A stretch of 64,000 nucleotides of DNA from Heterobilharzia americana. Lineage: Eukaryota > Platyhelminthes > Trematoda > Strigeidida > Schistosomatidae. How positions within the stretch are numbered: position 1 is the stretch's first letter; the number at the start of each line of letters is the position of its first letter. The position numbers were made by a program, and so were the translations under genes. The notes beneath the pieces were generated by a model. That model had not been told where the DNA came from. It did no database searches and saw nothing but the letters and a program-made list of their open reading frames with translations. This document shows, piece by piece, positions 9,769-21,484 of this stretch. Where the stretch lies: positions 83,040,820 through 83,104,819 of the forward strand of contig OX104129.1 of assembly GCA_944470555.2 (NCBI GenBank), written 5' to 3'.

Positions 9769-10445
9769 GCAGCATCCTCTCAACTACAGGCGGTGAAGGC
9801 GGCACAGATGGGGATGTCGAAGCAAGCATGCCAACTGCAATACCATAGGCCTTCCTTCATGAATCTGATGTCAGTGTGGAGATCTACAGCACTGCGTCGC
9901 ACTCGGTTTAAAGTGTGAACAACATCGGGATTTTCAACACTAATGTCAATCAACTCAGTCATTGCTACTATGTAATGTTTGAGAGAGTTGGCGCGTTACG
10001 TAAACCACTTCCAACAAACTGCACACATACATGATGAACAGCTGCTGACGCTCACTCGATACTGAAGATCAATCAGATGACCAGAATAATAAGAATAAAC
10101 TAGAGGGAACTCATCACTCTGGCTGGCTGGCAACGAACTAACCATTAGCCTGCCGTCCAACGTGTGTGTAGAAGAAAGTGTAGATGGATTGGATAGGATA
10201 TACAGTGAGAAGACGGTTTGGGAACATCACGCATCAGGTCAAGTCGTCGAGTGGAAGCGAAATGAGAAACGACGAGTTGGGTGTCAGAGCCAATTGTGAA
10301 ATGATGGAGATTTGCGTCAGGAAGAAATGAAGGGTTGTGAGGAGTTGTGGAGGCAGGTTGAGAAGACTGAAGAGAGAGGAGAGTGAAATGTCGACGTGTT
10401 GCTGAAGCCATATGTTCCACTAGGTACCCAAGGCACAAATAATAA
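9769..10445 (+). mobile_element. RTE 3' part (RTE-3), 5' side replaced by microsatellite
   Basis: Begins at the LGS-coding position, continues STTGG-like, then 'GVSKQACQL', and the region coding for the variable C-terminus (a Cys/Arg-rich RRKCRWIG-like segment near 10170-10195). It ends at GTACCCAAGGCACAAATAATAATG, the usual RTE end with an AAT tail (about 10421-10445). Many stops. It is unclear whether the upstream protein part was lost before or because of the repeat expansion. Confidence 0.75.
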
Positions 10446-11059
10446 TGATAAATGTATGTCTTGTTTAAATCTTTGTACTTGAGGATTCAATGAAACGTTT
10501 TCTTGAATTCGAATATCATACTTGAAATGAAACTTTATTGAAGTGCAATGTTGTATTTTATTATTATAAAAAGTGTTTACCTATCCCAGATATCTTGTCA
10601 TTGTTTCCTTTAGGCGATTTTTATTTGGAATACTCAAACTACAGTTTTTAATATGGAAACAATTAAGACCTTCCTGTAAATAAAAGCAGTTATGACAACC
10701 TTGAGAAAGGTAATATGATACACGAAAAGTTGATATGTTATTCAGTAGACTTGATTCAAATAATGTAAATAATACAGTCGTCAGAATAGTATGCGTTCGA
10801 GTAATTTTCTGATAATCTAATCAATGAGGTGATAATATCATCTTCTCTTGGATATATTCAATGAAATTTTCAGATAGAAGTTGATCAAATGATCAAACGA
10901 TATATCCAAATTGATATTACATACAGATTATATTTGTGTAAGTCATAGAGTGTTTGAAATCAAATAATCCCAACGTTGTTTCACACAAAAGTCTGGTCCA
11001 AGCTTCTTCAGAACAAAAAAATGTTTAAATATGCTAACAGTCAACAATCTTAAAATCTT
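10446..11059. other. No recognisable feature
   Basis: AT-rich, unassigned. Confidence 0.5.
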
Positions 11060-11077
11060 TGAGATGAATGAGGATTT

Positions 11078-11382
11078 TTAATTTAGAAGTAGTATTCATC
11101 ATGGACTGACATCAGTTGAGGAAGACCTTAGGTGATAGTTGCGCTATATCCTGAATTCACAGAAGTTGGAAATGGTGAACTACTGGAAACCGATCCAGTC
11201 ACTGAATGATTAACACGTTCGCCATGAAACCTGAAGGTGCTGAATTCAATCAGTGGTTGGGTCGTAGGTGCGTACTGCTGAGGAGTTTCATACTAGAACG
11301 AAGTAGCTGGTGTCCAGTGCTCCGGGGTTCTTAATGTTTCCCCAACTGATGTCAGTCCATGATGAATACTACTTCTAAGTCT
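11078..11382 (+). mobile_element. Family C terminal-inverted-repeat element, short form (C2)
   Basis: Bounded by inverted ends (TTTAGAAGTAGTATTCATCA at 11080 on the left; its complement ending CTACTTCTAA at about 11378 on the right), each about 40 bp. Inside: a GCGCTATATCC segment, a tRNA-like head (CAGTCACTGAATGATTAAC; CTGAAGGTGCTGAATTC as a worn box B), then a hammerhead relic at 11272-11320 with CTGAGGA intact, helix II GTTT/GAAC, and GAAG in place of GAAA. Helix I (GTACTG/CAGTGC) still pairs. It is nearly identical, in inverted orientation, to C3 at 13.86 kb. Confidence 0.75.
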
Positions 11383-11689
11383 TAAACTCCTTATTTATCC
11401 GCATTGTCAAACAGATAGACTTCTAAATGTTTGCAGAATGTAGTTCGTTTTAGAAATGATATCACAGTTATAGAATTCATTTTCATTATCTTACTCAGTT
11501 CTAACTAACTTCTAAAGTTTATCTCAGTGGTATAGAACTTTTATTTTGGAACCTAATACCAAATGAACTAGTGAAGCTGAAAGTATCGAGATCTTGGTTC
11601 CCTGGTTCGTTGGTAATAATTTACAAGGATTTTAACTCCTAATTCATAATAAGAAAACGAGAATTTTCAACATCAACAAATTTCTTAGT

Positions 11690-12075
11690 GTTATTGCTTG
11701 TATTACACAGTCGTTGATTGGACCGAATTGTTCAGTCTCTGTTGGCATATGGGCTCCTATCATTACTAAACATAGTTAAAAGACAGGCCATATCGAGGCA
11801 TCCGCATAGGAGCACATATACCAACAGAGACTGAACAATTGGGTCCAATCAATGACGGTGTAATACAAGCAATAACACTAAAACCTATACCCGTTGCACA
11901 AGAAGTGGCTATCGTAGCTCGGTGGTGTAGTGGATAATGCCCTGGCGTTTGAAGTGATCGCTCCCGAGACCGAGTCCCGGTGGGAACAACACTCACTGAG
12001 AGGCAGGTACATCCAGCTGACGAGTCCCAAATAGGACGAAATGCACATCCTGGATTCCACTGCTAGCCACGGCCC
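11690..12075 (+). mobile_element. Smalpha-type (family A) repeat with foldback 5' part
   Basis: Starts with an inverted repeat: 11690-11768 against 11800-11880, both containing GGAGCxCATAT and GTCTCTGTTGG. A tRNA-like head follows, with box A TAGCTCGGTGGTGTAGTGG (11915-11933) and box B GACCGAGTCCC (11968-11978). Then come the ACTCACTGAGAGGCAGG spacer, the hammerhead at 12011-12055 and the end TTCCACTGCTAGCCAC. This is the layout of the schistosome Smalpha repeat, whose hammerhead is known to be active. RNA polymerase III expression from the internal promoter is expected. Confidence 0.85.
12011..12055 (+). ncRNA. Hammerhead ribozyme, Smalpha type
   Basis: ATCCAG (helix I), CTGACGA (12017-12023), helix II GTCC/GGAC closed by CAAATA, GAAA (12038-12041), helix III segment TGCACA, TC cleavage site (12048-12049), CTGGAT (helix I). 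Core and helices I and II are complete. Helix III is one change away from the TGCGCA palindrome seen in the copies at 25.2 and 44.5 kb. Confidence 0.85.
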
Positions 12076-12239
12076 ATCATTACTAATCAACGAATTTGTT
12101 TCGAATCTGTTATTATATTTGTGGAGCATTTTATAAGAAGCGTGAATATTTTAGATACTGAAGTGATTCTCTAAAACACTATTCAAGATGATATTTTGCT
12201 AGTTCCTTACTCTCCAAACTTCAAACTGACTAAATGTCA

Positions 12240-12665
12240 TTCCATTTTACCAATAGTTACATATATTACTATTTATTGTTTTGTTGGATCGAATTCTTCT
12301 ATCTCTATTAGCATATGGGCTCCTATGCGGATGCCTCGATATTACTTGAATGTTAAGTATGATAATTTGGTTGGTTGCATCCGCATAGGAGCCCATATGC
12401 CAACAGAGGTAGAACAATTCGATCCAACGAAACAACGGAGAATAACAAGTATGTCACTAAATAGTAATAACTACTACCCGTTGTACAAGAAGTGGCTATC
12501 GTTCGTTCGTGAAATAGTGGATAACGCCTTGGCGTTTGAAGCGATGGGTACGTGGTTTGTGTCTCCGTGGGAACAAGATCACTAGGGTACAGGTACATCC
12601 AGCTGATGAGTCCCAAATATGACAAGGTGTGCATTCTGGATTCCTCTGCTAGCCACAACCAATCA
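12240..12665 (+). mobile_element. Smalpha-type repeat, foldback, ribozyme core lost
   Basis: Inverted arms at about 12278-12336 and 12378-12435 (GGGCTCCTATGCGGATG against CATCCGCATAGGAGCCC) precede the tRNA-like head (12507-12560, box A and box B both worn) and a hammerhead relic at 12597-12641. CTGATGA is present but the GAAA position reads AAGG, so it should not cleave. It ends CTGCTAGCCAC. Confidence 0.75.
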
Positions 12666-12794
12666 AATTATCATAATTATAGCTATCACTGAAAAAGTGT
12701 ATATTGCTGAAGTAGTTATACGAATAAGTTATTCTTATTGAGGCCATGTTGCCTACAGTATTCTACCTCTCAGTAGCACTGTTTCACATTAGTT

Positions 12795-12968
12795 TGATTG
12801 TCCTGACTGACTATCTCAGTGGATAAATTTGTGGCATTTGAAGTGATCAGCTCTTGGTTTGAATTCTATTGCAAGAAACATCACTCACTAGGAAATAGAT
12901 ACATCCAACTGATGAGTTCCAGATAGGAAGAAACACATGTCCTGGATTCTCCCACTAGCCACTACCCA
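12795..12968 (+). mobile_element. Smalpha-type repeat without foldback arm
   Basis: tRNA-like head (box A TATCTCAGTGGATAAA near 12812-12827; box B GGTTTGAATTC near 12856-12866), then the ATCACTCACTAGGAA spacer, the hammerhead at 12903-12947 and the end CCACTAGCCAC. A piece of the family A inverted arm (GAGGCATCCAAGCAGAAGCC) follows at 13004-13023, before the LINE-2 fragment. Confidence 0.75.
12903..12947 (+). ncRNA. Hammerhead ribozyme, Smalpha type, complete core
   Basis: ATCCAA, CTGATGA (12909-12915), helix II TTCC/GGAA, GAAA (12930-12933), helix III segment within CACATGTC (ACATGT is a palindrome), cleavage after GTC (12939-12941), CTGGAT. The only helix I defect is the pair next to the core (A against C). 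Helix II has changed on both strands relative to the GTCC/GGAC of other copies, which supports a conserved structure. Confidence 0.75.
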
Positions 12969-13044
12969 TGGATAATATTAAATTTGAAAATGTCTTAAAT
13001 ATTGAGGCATCCAAGCAGAAGCCTATATGTCAATAGTGGTCAAT

Positions 13045-13690
13045 CTGTTTGGTGTAATTGATGAGGCGAAACCACAAGCATGCCATGTTTCACAGTGTCA
13101 CCACATGAGTAACGCAGAAGTCAGGTATAGAGTCTTAGGGAGGAGTGGTAAGACAATTGATGTGATGGTGAACCTTTACAGACTGAGATGGCTGGCTCCG
13201 ACATGTGTTACGTCTGTTTCGTCGCACAATATTGGCTGAAGTAGTTTCAAGCTGGAAAAAGGCTCGCAGCAGACAGACGAAAACATGGAGTCAATGCAAG
13301 GAGTACTTGACTGTTGGTCCGAACCATTTAAGGAGATATAGATTAGCCAGTTAGGTTCCACGGGACAGGATAAACCAGTTATTGCAGCCTGACTCTAGGT
13401 GATGACATGGTTTGGAATCAATGTCACTGGCTCAGATGCATACACACATTATCCTCATTCTAAAGGTTATACTATGTCTTATCGTTTTCTCATTCCTCCC
13501 TTTTCTCAGTTCAACCACTTTCTGATTTCACTTCTTTTAACTATTTTTCTTTTCTTCTTCATCTTCCATTTTATTGTAGTGTTACCTGATGTGCTGATAT
13601 AAGATGAAGTGTGGGGAAATTGACTGTTGTACAGTAATGCCTGGTCCTTTGTTGATCTTGATGATGATGGTGATGATGACTATGAGGCAC
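13045..13690 (+). mobile_element. LINE-2 C-terminus and 3' UTR
   Basis: Coding remnant: SNAEVRYRVLGRSGKTIDVM then VNLYRLRWL (about 13108-13194), GWKKA-like and TKTWSQ-like segments, and a GDDM-like stretch. This matches the C-terminal end of a second LINE type whose RT piece is at 32.6 kb. A pyrimidine-rich 3' region and a (GAT)n tail (13660-13680) close the element. Frameshifted and 5'-truncated. Confidence 0.7.
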
Positions 13691-13849
13691 GATGTCGGTA
13701 TTTTTCTGAATAGTTTTCAAAGTGATCACGGGTAATATATTTATGTCACAATGGAGTAAGCAGATGATAATCTATATGCCTCTAAAGTTCAAAGGGTCAA
13801 CTGAAGTTTATAAAGTCGATTGCACAATAAGTTTGACAACTTAACAAAC

Positions 13850-14172
13850 AGATATTCAGAAGTAGTATTCATCATGGACTGACATCAGTTGGGGAAACAT
13901 TGCAAACCCCGGAGCACTGGACACCAGCTACTTCGTTCTAGTATGAAACTCCTCAGCAGTACGCACCTACGACCCAACCACTGATTGAATTCAGCACCTT
14001 CAGGTTTCATGGCGAACGTGTTAATCATTCAGTGACTGGATCGGTTTCCAGTAGTTCACCATTTCCAACTTCTGTGAATTCAGGATATAGCGCAACTATC
14101 ACCAAAGGTCTTCAGATGGCATCCACTATACTTCCGACTAGTTGACCCCGCAGGTCATGGCTTCTCATTGCT
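13850..14172 (-). mobile_element. Family C element C3, minus strand
   Basis: Near-identical inverted copy of C2 (11.08-11.38 kb), with the same CTGAGGA, GTTT/GAAC helix II and GAAG core change; the hammerhead relic is at 13914-13962. The left end is the terminal inverted repeat (AGAAGTAGTATTCATCATGG at 13859). Upstream of the tRNA-like part it runs to 14172, where the large palindrome's left arm begins. The matching terminal repeat on that side is missing, so the palindrome breakpoint may have cut it. Confidence 0.7.
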
Positions 14173-14374
14173 CCACCTACATTTCATCGTCTCAGGTTAC
14201 ATACACTTTTCTCCATTTCTGCAAGTTCTGAGGGGTCCATCTACACGTTCCCCTCAGGCTCCAACTGCATAGTCCTCAAGAGGATATTAGATAGATACCC
14301 ATTTGGGGTGTTCCTTGGAGTGTTATGCTCATCATTTCAATCCGTGTCATCCATCAGTGCAGGTTGACATGTTA

Positions 14375-14525
14375 CCAATGCGCCAATCAGGCGGCGACTG
14401 AATTCTTGTAGAACTTGGTTCGATACATTGACTAGTCACTGAGACACAATCAATTTCATCATCTCTTGTTATCAGTGCTGACAGAATCCAATTGATCACC
14501 AGCAACTTCACATAATTTCAATATG
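14375..14525 (+). mobile_element. Decayed family B terminal segment
   Basis: TCTTGTAGAACTTGG, CATTGACTAGTCACTGAGAC and AATCCAATTGATCA follow the order of the family B inverted repeat (8165-8290), with many changes. There is no tRNA-like head or ribozyme. The inverted partner is at about 31122-31273 in the right arm. Confidence 0.45.
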
Positions 14526-16499
14526 GATTTCGTCACTTTCCCATTTAAAATATTCCCCATTCCATTCCATACTGTCAAAAGCATCAAGGGAGAAACAATA
14601 TTCTGCATGCCTTACAAGTATCTGACGATAGTCTACACTGAAAGGTTTCCTCAAACTAACAGACTTTCAGTAAACAGATTGATTACATGATCCTCCGCAC
14701 TCCAAACAAGTGCCTACTTCAATGTACAATGTCAGCTGACGTAGCATTGCATTGGGAGAAGACGATTCAGGATGACAACATCAAGATATGACAGCAATGG
14801 ATGAATTCTCTGCCACTTCGTCTGAGCCGTATACAAAGGTGTATTCTGACTGGTGGAGCTAAACCAGACAATAGGAATCACTGGTTGACCATGCTTGTTG
14901 ACATCGATGAAAATCCATCACTCTGACACTTACCTATTCCACGCTTCATCTCTCCTAACACAACAACAACAACAACAATATGAGCAACAAAGAATATTCT
15001 CTTCAGGTCACACATTTATAAAATCCAATTGTACAGCGCGTAGTCAAGCCATGTCTAGAGGCAGTTACATTTTCAAAGTGGAATGAAATCTAGAGATTGT
15101 AAGGAGATCGATTCATCCTCTCACTCTCAGTTAGTCAAAATTCGTATCAGAGAAGAATGATATGATGGTGAAACGAAACGATAAGGAATAAGATGACAGG
15201 TATCGCCGTTACTTAGCTGAAGATCAAGTGAGGAGTAACACCTTACCATGTTCTTTCTGAATGCACAAATCAGACTTGATCAATCTCATCGTGACAGCCT
15301 TCACTGTGATGACGAGGCGTTGGCGAACTACATGTCGTGTCGTTTGTGGAACACAATAAATTACATCGAAAACTTTATTAGCATCTATGTGATGCTCTGT
15401 GTAGAATGGATGCACTTACACAATTTCACCATTATTCACTCTATACATCAGAACAACTGGTTCATCACATACACAATTCTCTACTTCAATATCACATACC
15501 ATTCATCTATCCTTCTTTGAATATCCTTGTATGGTGTGGACACTCCTACTAATCCAATTTCGTGTTACGTTCTACACTCTACTTTTCTATCTGCCTACAT
15601 GTAAAGTATGCGGATGAACAACCTTCTTGTAAAGTATTCAATACTAGTGTCTCTGTTCAATTTTATCCTGTTCGGAATCGAAGAAACTAATCACTACTGG
15701 AATTACTTCACTAAAATAAAAACATCTTCACCATACACTTCACTGGTTGGATAAACAATTTCATGACGTAACGAGAGATATGAACAAGTGGATCGACTCC
15801 AACGTGGACGTATCATCACAGACAACTAGGCATTCTTGTCAACAGAATATCATTTGAACACTCTTCACATGCACATCGATGTGTCAATCCTCAACATGGA
15901 ATACAACACTTTCTTCACTCTATCCAGCACACCATTTGTACCACACAAAATACTCCTCTCATTAAACCTTCCATTATTCAAATGTATTACGAGGCAGACA
16001 GGTAAAGGGAAGAGGAGTGCAACACTTTCATGCTGTTCATGCTCATCTAGTCTAGACGAATTAGCCAGTCATCACTTCGTATTTAGGAGAATAAAATATC
16101 AATAAACGAGAACATATTTCACCCGATGTCTACAAACACACACTGATTTATCTAACCATTAACATTAACATTGGCATGTTTCCTACATTCATTCTACTGT
16201 TTAATGTTGTGTTCAAATTTTTTTATAGCTTCAATGTGTGACTAATACCTCGTTAGGCTTGCCTTCATTGTTGCCTTGCTAATTAGTTGTTTCCATCATT
16301 CTGTCGAAGTGATTAGTAGTTAGTATACTGGTTCTCGTGATACATTGAAATAGCCTATTCACCAATTGCGTTGAACAGCACATTTCGGAAATATTCTACA
16401 GGAAACTTGTTTACTGGTTTTTATCTCAATAACATTCTGCTGTCATGGTGACAGGAGTGATTCATAACTTATGCAGTATAAAAGATAGTGAACTGTTCT

Positions 16500-17720
16500 A
16501 GTGACCTTGGAGGTCACGGTAGGAACAAGTGAAGTGACCAATTAGACAAGTGTAGTTCTATGGAAATCTGCCTTTCCATCCAAAATGAAGACACCTGATT
16601 GGTTATTTCAACCCTCGATAAGGTGGCCTTTCAAGTCACCTCCTCTTTTAGCTTTAACTTCAAAGGTCACCTCAACAACTGTCGAAATGGTCAATTAGAG
16701 GTTTCTCCATTCCACTTGGAAAGGTAGATTTTGATAAAATAGTGTAGTTTGATTGACTATTTTAGTTGGTTGTTAGGGTCGCCTTCAATGCTGATAGTAA
16801 AACATTAGTTGACTTTAGACGTCACCCTAGCAACTGCTCAAGTGACCAATCTTGCCTCAGTATTTTGCCTGGAAAAGAGACGAGAAGACAAGGAAATTAG
16901 AACTATATATAATATAAAGGATGTCTGTCACAAAGTTGTGTAGTTATCCTCATATGACTATGGACAATAAATTATGTCCGAAACGTAATCCAGTAAAACA
17001 GTACTCTTCCTTCAGTTGTGTGATAAATGTAATAAATCAATGAAAAGGGAATTACATTGCATCACAGTGCACAAATTCTAGTCTTATTTTAAAAGTATTT
17101 TCCATAAAATACAGGGATGTAATCGGATGTCTCATCACTTGCTGAGGTGTTCTGTGAAGTGCTTCATCTTTTAAGGCCACTTTGAAGGCCACAATGACAA
17201 CTGATACAACATCCACTCACGCTCATGTATTCAATGATACTTTTTTATTCCAACTAAAATATCACAACCTGTTTGGTTATCTTGTCCATAAATACAGTGA
17301 CCTTCAAATGTTGTCAGCTGAACACCCACCATACTAACAACTGAAGTAAACAATTGAACGCCTCGTCTTCATTGAAATCTACATTTCCAACAGAAATGAA
17401 GACAACTGATTGATTAGTTATTTCAATCGTTGATAAGGTGACTTTCTAAAGTCACTTATAAAAAAAAGGCACGTCATCAATGAACTAGTCACATGGGCAG
17501 GAATATTACACGGAAGATGGTATATCGAATGGACACTCAATAAACAATGAGAAATAGACAATGATCATTATTGAACGAATTTAAAGGCCATCCAAACAAC
17601 TGCTGAGATAGCTAATTAGCTTTCTATACATTTCATGAAAAACTACCTACCTCTATCCAGCCGGAATACCGAAACTTCATCGGTTATGTCATCAGTTGCT
17701 AAGATGGCCAGTAAAGTCAC
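16500..17720. repeat. Diverged interspersed unit array (GGTCACCT / CAACTG / CAATTAG motifs)
   Basis: A loose repeating order recurs several times: AAGGT(G/C)xCCTTCAA, then CAACTGxxxAxATGxxCAATTAG, then a TTCCAxxxAAATGAAGAC segment, then AGATTTTGAT. Examples are near 16540-16640, 16660-16750, 16800-16870, 17170-17210, 17380-17460 and 17580-17640. Units are strongly diverged and of unequal length (roughly 100-200 bp). The same array is present, inverted, at about 27920-29150. I do not recognise the family. Confidence 0.5.
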
Positions 17721-19009
17721 ACTTCTCCTCTTTTCTTAATCAGCATATCCTCCAACAGATCTGATTGCTCAATAAAACTCAAACTGATTGACGTGTAAGA
17801 AAAGCGTTTAATACCTTAGACTGCATTTTGCGATATCACTAGATAACATAAAAGCTGTTGAACTAGGTAGGAGGTCAGTCATATTCCCTAATATTCGAGG
17901 AATATTTCTGTTTTTCATCACCTCCTGTTGTTTTTCTCATTGTAATAAACTCAGAAGTTCATGCAGGTGTGTAGTGAATTAGTCAAGTATTCCTCTGACA
18001 ATTAGCCAAACGCTCAAAAATAGGTGTACATCATACTACATAACACCAGTTGATGGCTTACCACTACTGAAATCTGATCATTCCTGTAGCATCTTCTCGT
18101 GTTCACGACCATCAAAATTCCCTCACACCTGAACATATTCAGTAACAGGAATAAGTTAGTCAGGTGAAATGATCCCCCAGTACTAAACACAACAGATTGG
18201 ACATATTTTAGAAATAGTTGTCAAATAGGTGACCATTTCGAAAACTGCCAGTTGCTGATGAAAGTGAGTGAGTGAGTGAGTGAGTGTCGACTGATTCTGT
18301 GAGACTTCGAGATGAGATGATAGTTGTCTGTAGTCACTTCACGACCCTCAATCCAGCACATTCCACACTTCAAGTTTCAAGAGTCCTTGAAGCTTAATAG
18401 TTAGTTGATCACTTTTTCACATTTGGTTACAACATACAAAACTTGTTATCATTCATGATTTTACAAGTGGAGTTGTTGAATGAAATGCCTGTAGAAAAGA
18501 CTTCAATGTCTACATGATTGACTCATGATTCTCAGTTTTGCAATCATCAACAATATACGTTGAATGATGTCGAAATAAAATTGTAAACAAAGTTAGTTGG
18601 TTGACCGTTCACCTGAGAGTAACCAATTCGATGGTGATGCACTCTGATTGATATTGGCTGATTGGAAGCGATCAGTACGTTGACCTGCTTCACCTAGGAA
18701 TCGAATTTATTGCCACTCATCAGTGATGTGTATCTGTAACTCGAACGGAATTGGTTTTGTCCGAGACATTTTAACCGACGTCACACAATGCGCCAGTCAC
18801 ATGTGGTACTACTCACCTATTCATATCACAGTCGAACTCCTACAAGATTGGAATGGAAAACTGAAATATTCATTGAGAGAACAATATAAAAAGTGAGTAA
18901 GTAATGCAAGAGAATAACAGTGAACTACAGATTAACAACTTTCAGTCATTCACTAACGGATTCCCAGTTAGTTTGTAAACAAATAAGTATCTTTATGTGT
19001 TTTTTAGAT

Positions 19010-19470
19010 GAATGGGGATATTTAATTTGGGAGTAGTGTTCATCATGGACTGACTTCAGTTGGGGAACCATTGAAAATCTGGGAGCACTGGACACCAGCT
19101 GTTTCGTTCTAGTATGGGACTCCTGAGAAGTATGCACCCACGACCCAGCCACACATCGAACTCAACACCTTCAGGTTTCACGGCGAAAGCGTTTAACCAT
19201 TCAGCGACTGGATCGGTTCACAGTGGTTCACAATTTCCAACTTCTGTCAATCCACAACATAGCGCGACTATCACCAAAGGTCTTCAGTTAGCATCCACTT
19301 CACTTCCGACTAGTTGACCCCACTGGTTATGGCTTCTCATTGGAGCTTGCTGATATCCATCTGGAAGCAAGTCAGTAATGAGCAGTGTACAGTAATATCC
19401 AGTGCTCCGAGATTTTCAATGGTTCCCCAACTCATGTCAGTCCATGATGAATACTACTTGTAAATATCTT
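19010..19470 (-). mobile_element. Family C element, long form (C4), minus strand
   Basis: Bounded by inverted ends (GGGAGTAGTGTTCATCATGG on the left, CCATGATGAATACTACTTG on the right). The ends extend inward past GGGGAACCATTGAAAATC to GGAGCACTGGA, so about 70 bp are inverted. Minus-strand order: upstream segment, tRNA-like head (CCAGTCGCTGAATGGTTAAA; box B GAGTTCGATGTG), then a hammerhead relic at 19135-19085 with CTCAGGA in place of CTGAGGA, helix II GTCC/GAAC, intact GAAA, and a lengthened helix III segment. Allelic, through the palindrome, to the copy at 26.2 kb. Confidence 0.75.
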
Positions 19471-20024
19471 TACGTCAGATAACTGTCTGTTGAATCAGAT
19501 TTGGAAAAATGTGTGAGGTCATCAGGAAGCTTCAAATTTAAAACAATGAAGGTTATTTAATTCAACATGCTTGTTTTAATTCAGTGGACTCCACTTAACT
19601 TTTTGTACTCAAATGGAGCCAAAAAGGTGTAGCACTTCCACATAGAGGACGATTTTCCTGTTATAAAACAATTTAACACATCACCTTTCTCCAATGATAC
19701 TATTTGGACTTGTATTGTGATGGGAATGGTTGACTAATCTGTTATGATAAAACATAAAAAATTATATTACCACTTTTTATATAAAAAAGTGGCTAAAATC
19801 TCGCTGGTTTACATCAACTGGGGATCTATTCACTAAGCAACTTGGACATTCTTTATTATGCCCAATTAAATCCGATCTAATCACCAAAATCGACGAGTAT
19901 TCAGATGAATAAATATCTCATAAGAGCAAAATGGATAATATTCAGTTATCAGCCATCAATTAGCCACATGACCAGGAATATAATTGTAAGACTTAAGCAC
20001 TGTGATAGAATGTAATTCTACAAT

Positions 20025-21115
20025 AGACTTGTTTATTTGATATAAAGCGCAAAATGATACAGTATTACTTACTTGACGATGTTTCGAGCATCAACTATTA
20101 TTGCTCATTATCGTACCAATGACATCACACTACTTTCGACATGTTACTTTTATAGTCCTGTCACCTGATATTCTTTGTTCTCATAAACTGTAAAATTTTC
20201 CATATCATTATTATAGATGGGTGTTGCGTCATTCCCATTATATATGTTGGATGTTGGCTGATTCGATGAACAAAGATTAAGTTATCAGTCACTCTCTGTC
20301 GCCATCTAATTATACTGGACTTCAATAAAGTGGTTCTATCTACCACCCTATTGTGTCGTTGTCTCTTAACGTATGCAATGCACTCCAATAGGCGATTCTT
20401 TTTTTCTGGATTATTGATCCTAATGGAATCTGTCATTCTATATTTACCTAAATTCCAATGTTCCGCTATTCTAACTGACACCGAACGGCTACTTTCATCT
20501 ATGTACTTGACCTCACAGTCATTACATCGAATTTGATAGATTAGATTATTTTGCTGAATTGGTTCTGTCGAATCCCTAAGCCAACCAATGAAGCTTATCT
20601 CTGAGTGAGTTTACAGATATAAATGTCACCCTAATTTCATCTTTGTTGATGATCCTACATAAAGTTTGTGATATACCTTCCTTATATGGCAACACAATGG
20701 GTGCTGTGAACTCCTTACTACTCATTTTGTCGTTATTATTCGTATTCGTGTTACTGTTATTATTTCATCTCTTGTATGTTCGTAAGGACTTTTTAATAAA
20801 CTGTAGATTATAATTATCAAGTATGAGTGCTTGTTTTATCTGTTTCATTTCCTTGTTTCAGTCCTTGCACTGACTAGTCAGCTTTCTAACTCTATCACTT
20901 AGACATCTGACTAAACCTGCCTTCACCGACTGGCACTGGATGAGATAACGTGAAGTCTGAAATGCGTATTAGAATATGTTGGTTTCCTGTGGCTGGTAGT
21001 ATCCAAACCACTGTCTCTCCTTCTTTTTTTCTGCAATCCAACATAGGTAATATAGAATTACATACTACCACAGTGCCCAAGTTTAACGCATATATATTCA
21101 TGAAACTTCTGCTCT
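20025..21115 (-). pseudogene. Penelope-like element PLE-2, C-terminal half
   Basis: Minus strand, 5' to 3': an MLDCRKKEGE-like segment after the RT palm (about 21045), a PATGNQHIL segment, the QMSK connector, the Asn-rich hinge before KEFTAP-VLPYKEG (about 20780-20670), the GIY-YIG remnant IYQIRCNDCE then YIDES and VRIAEHWNLG (about 20545-20440), VVDRTTLL (20345), then the non-coding terminal segment to 20025. The RT catalytic part is absent. YIGET reads YIDES, so the glycine is lost. A stem-loop resembling a hammerhead lies at 20120-20071. Frameshifts separate the blocks. Confidence 0.8.
20071..20120 (-). ncRNA. Conserved stem-loop in PLE terminal segment, hammerhead-like
   Basis: Minus strand: ACGAT, AATGA, helix GAGC/GCTC around a 13-nt loop, then GAAAC and ATCGTC. 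The GAGC...GCTC-GAAA...GTC order resembles helix II, GAAA and the cleavage site of a hammerhead, but the CTGATGA core is not intact. Versions of the same structure occur at 52119-52170, 57100-57150 (minus) and 59558-59610. PLEs of other animals are known to carry hammerheads in this segment. Confidence 0.35.
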
Positions 21116-21484
21116 TCCTGTTCGAAGGCTCGCCAATAAACTTACCTGACTTTCAAAAACTGAAGTACGTTTCATAAATCATCGTATTTTCAATATTCGC
21201 TGTATGAAAAATTGAATTATTCCTAGACATCTTCGTCTAAGTATTCTGTTATCTACTAACAAAACCAAAAGAGGAATAGAAGATGTCAGCAGACTCTGTC
21301 TCAAAGAAGTACTATCCGGAATAAAATTGAACTAGTGAAATGTAAACTTATGTAGATCGTGAACAGCGGAGACTATGAACTTCTAATAGAAACATTAGAT
21401 AAAGCAAAATTAACTACATTCAAAGAATCGAGAAACAATCAAATCAAAACGTTCTGCAGATTAATGCAATAAAAATATCCTTTG

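Larger units (their letters stand above)
14173..19549 (+). repeat. Left arm of a large palindrome
   Basis: About 5,377 bp, matched in inverted orientation by 26113-31474. Translated frames along both arms differ at about one residue in sixty, with small length changes: CAA tract at about 14957 against 30664 (one unit more on the right) and GAGT tract at about 18263 against 27375 (one unit fewer on the right). By eye this is about 98-99% identical. The arm carries no gene that I recognise. Its inner end holds a family C element; the outer boundary abuts C3. Confidence 0.92.

Noticed and set aside
12196..12585. 129-codon open frame
   Set aside because: Lies within the Smalpha foldback and tRNA-like head at 12.24-12.66 kb, a reading through a non-coding repeat.
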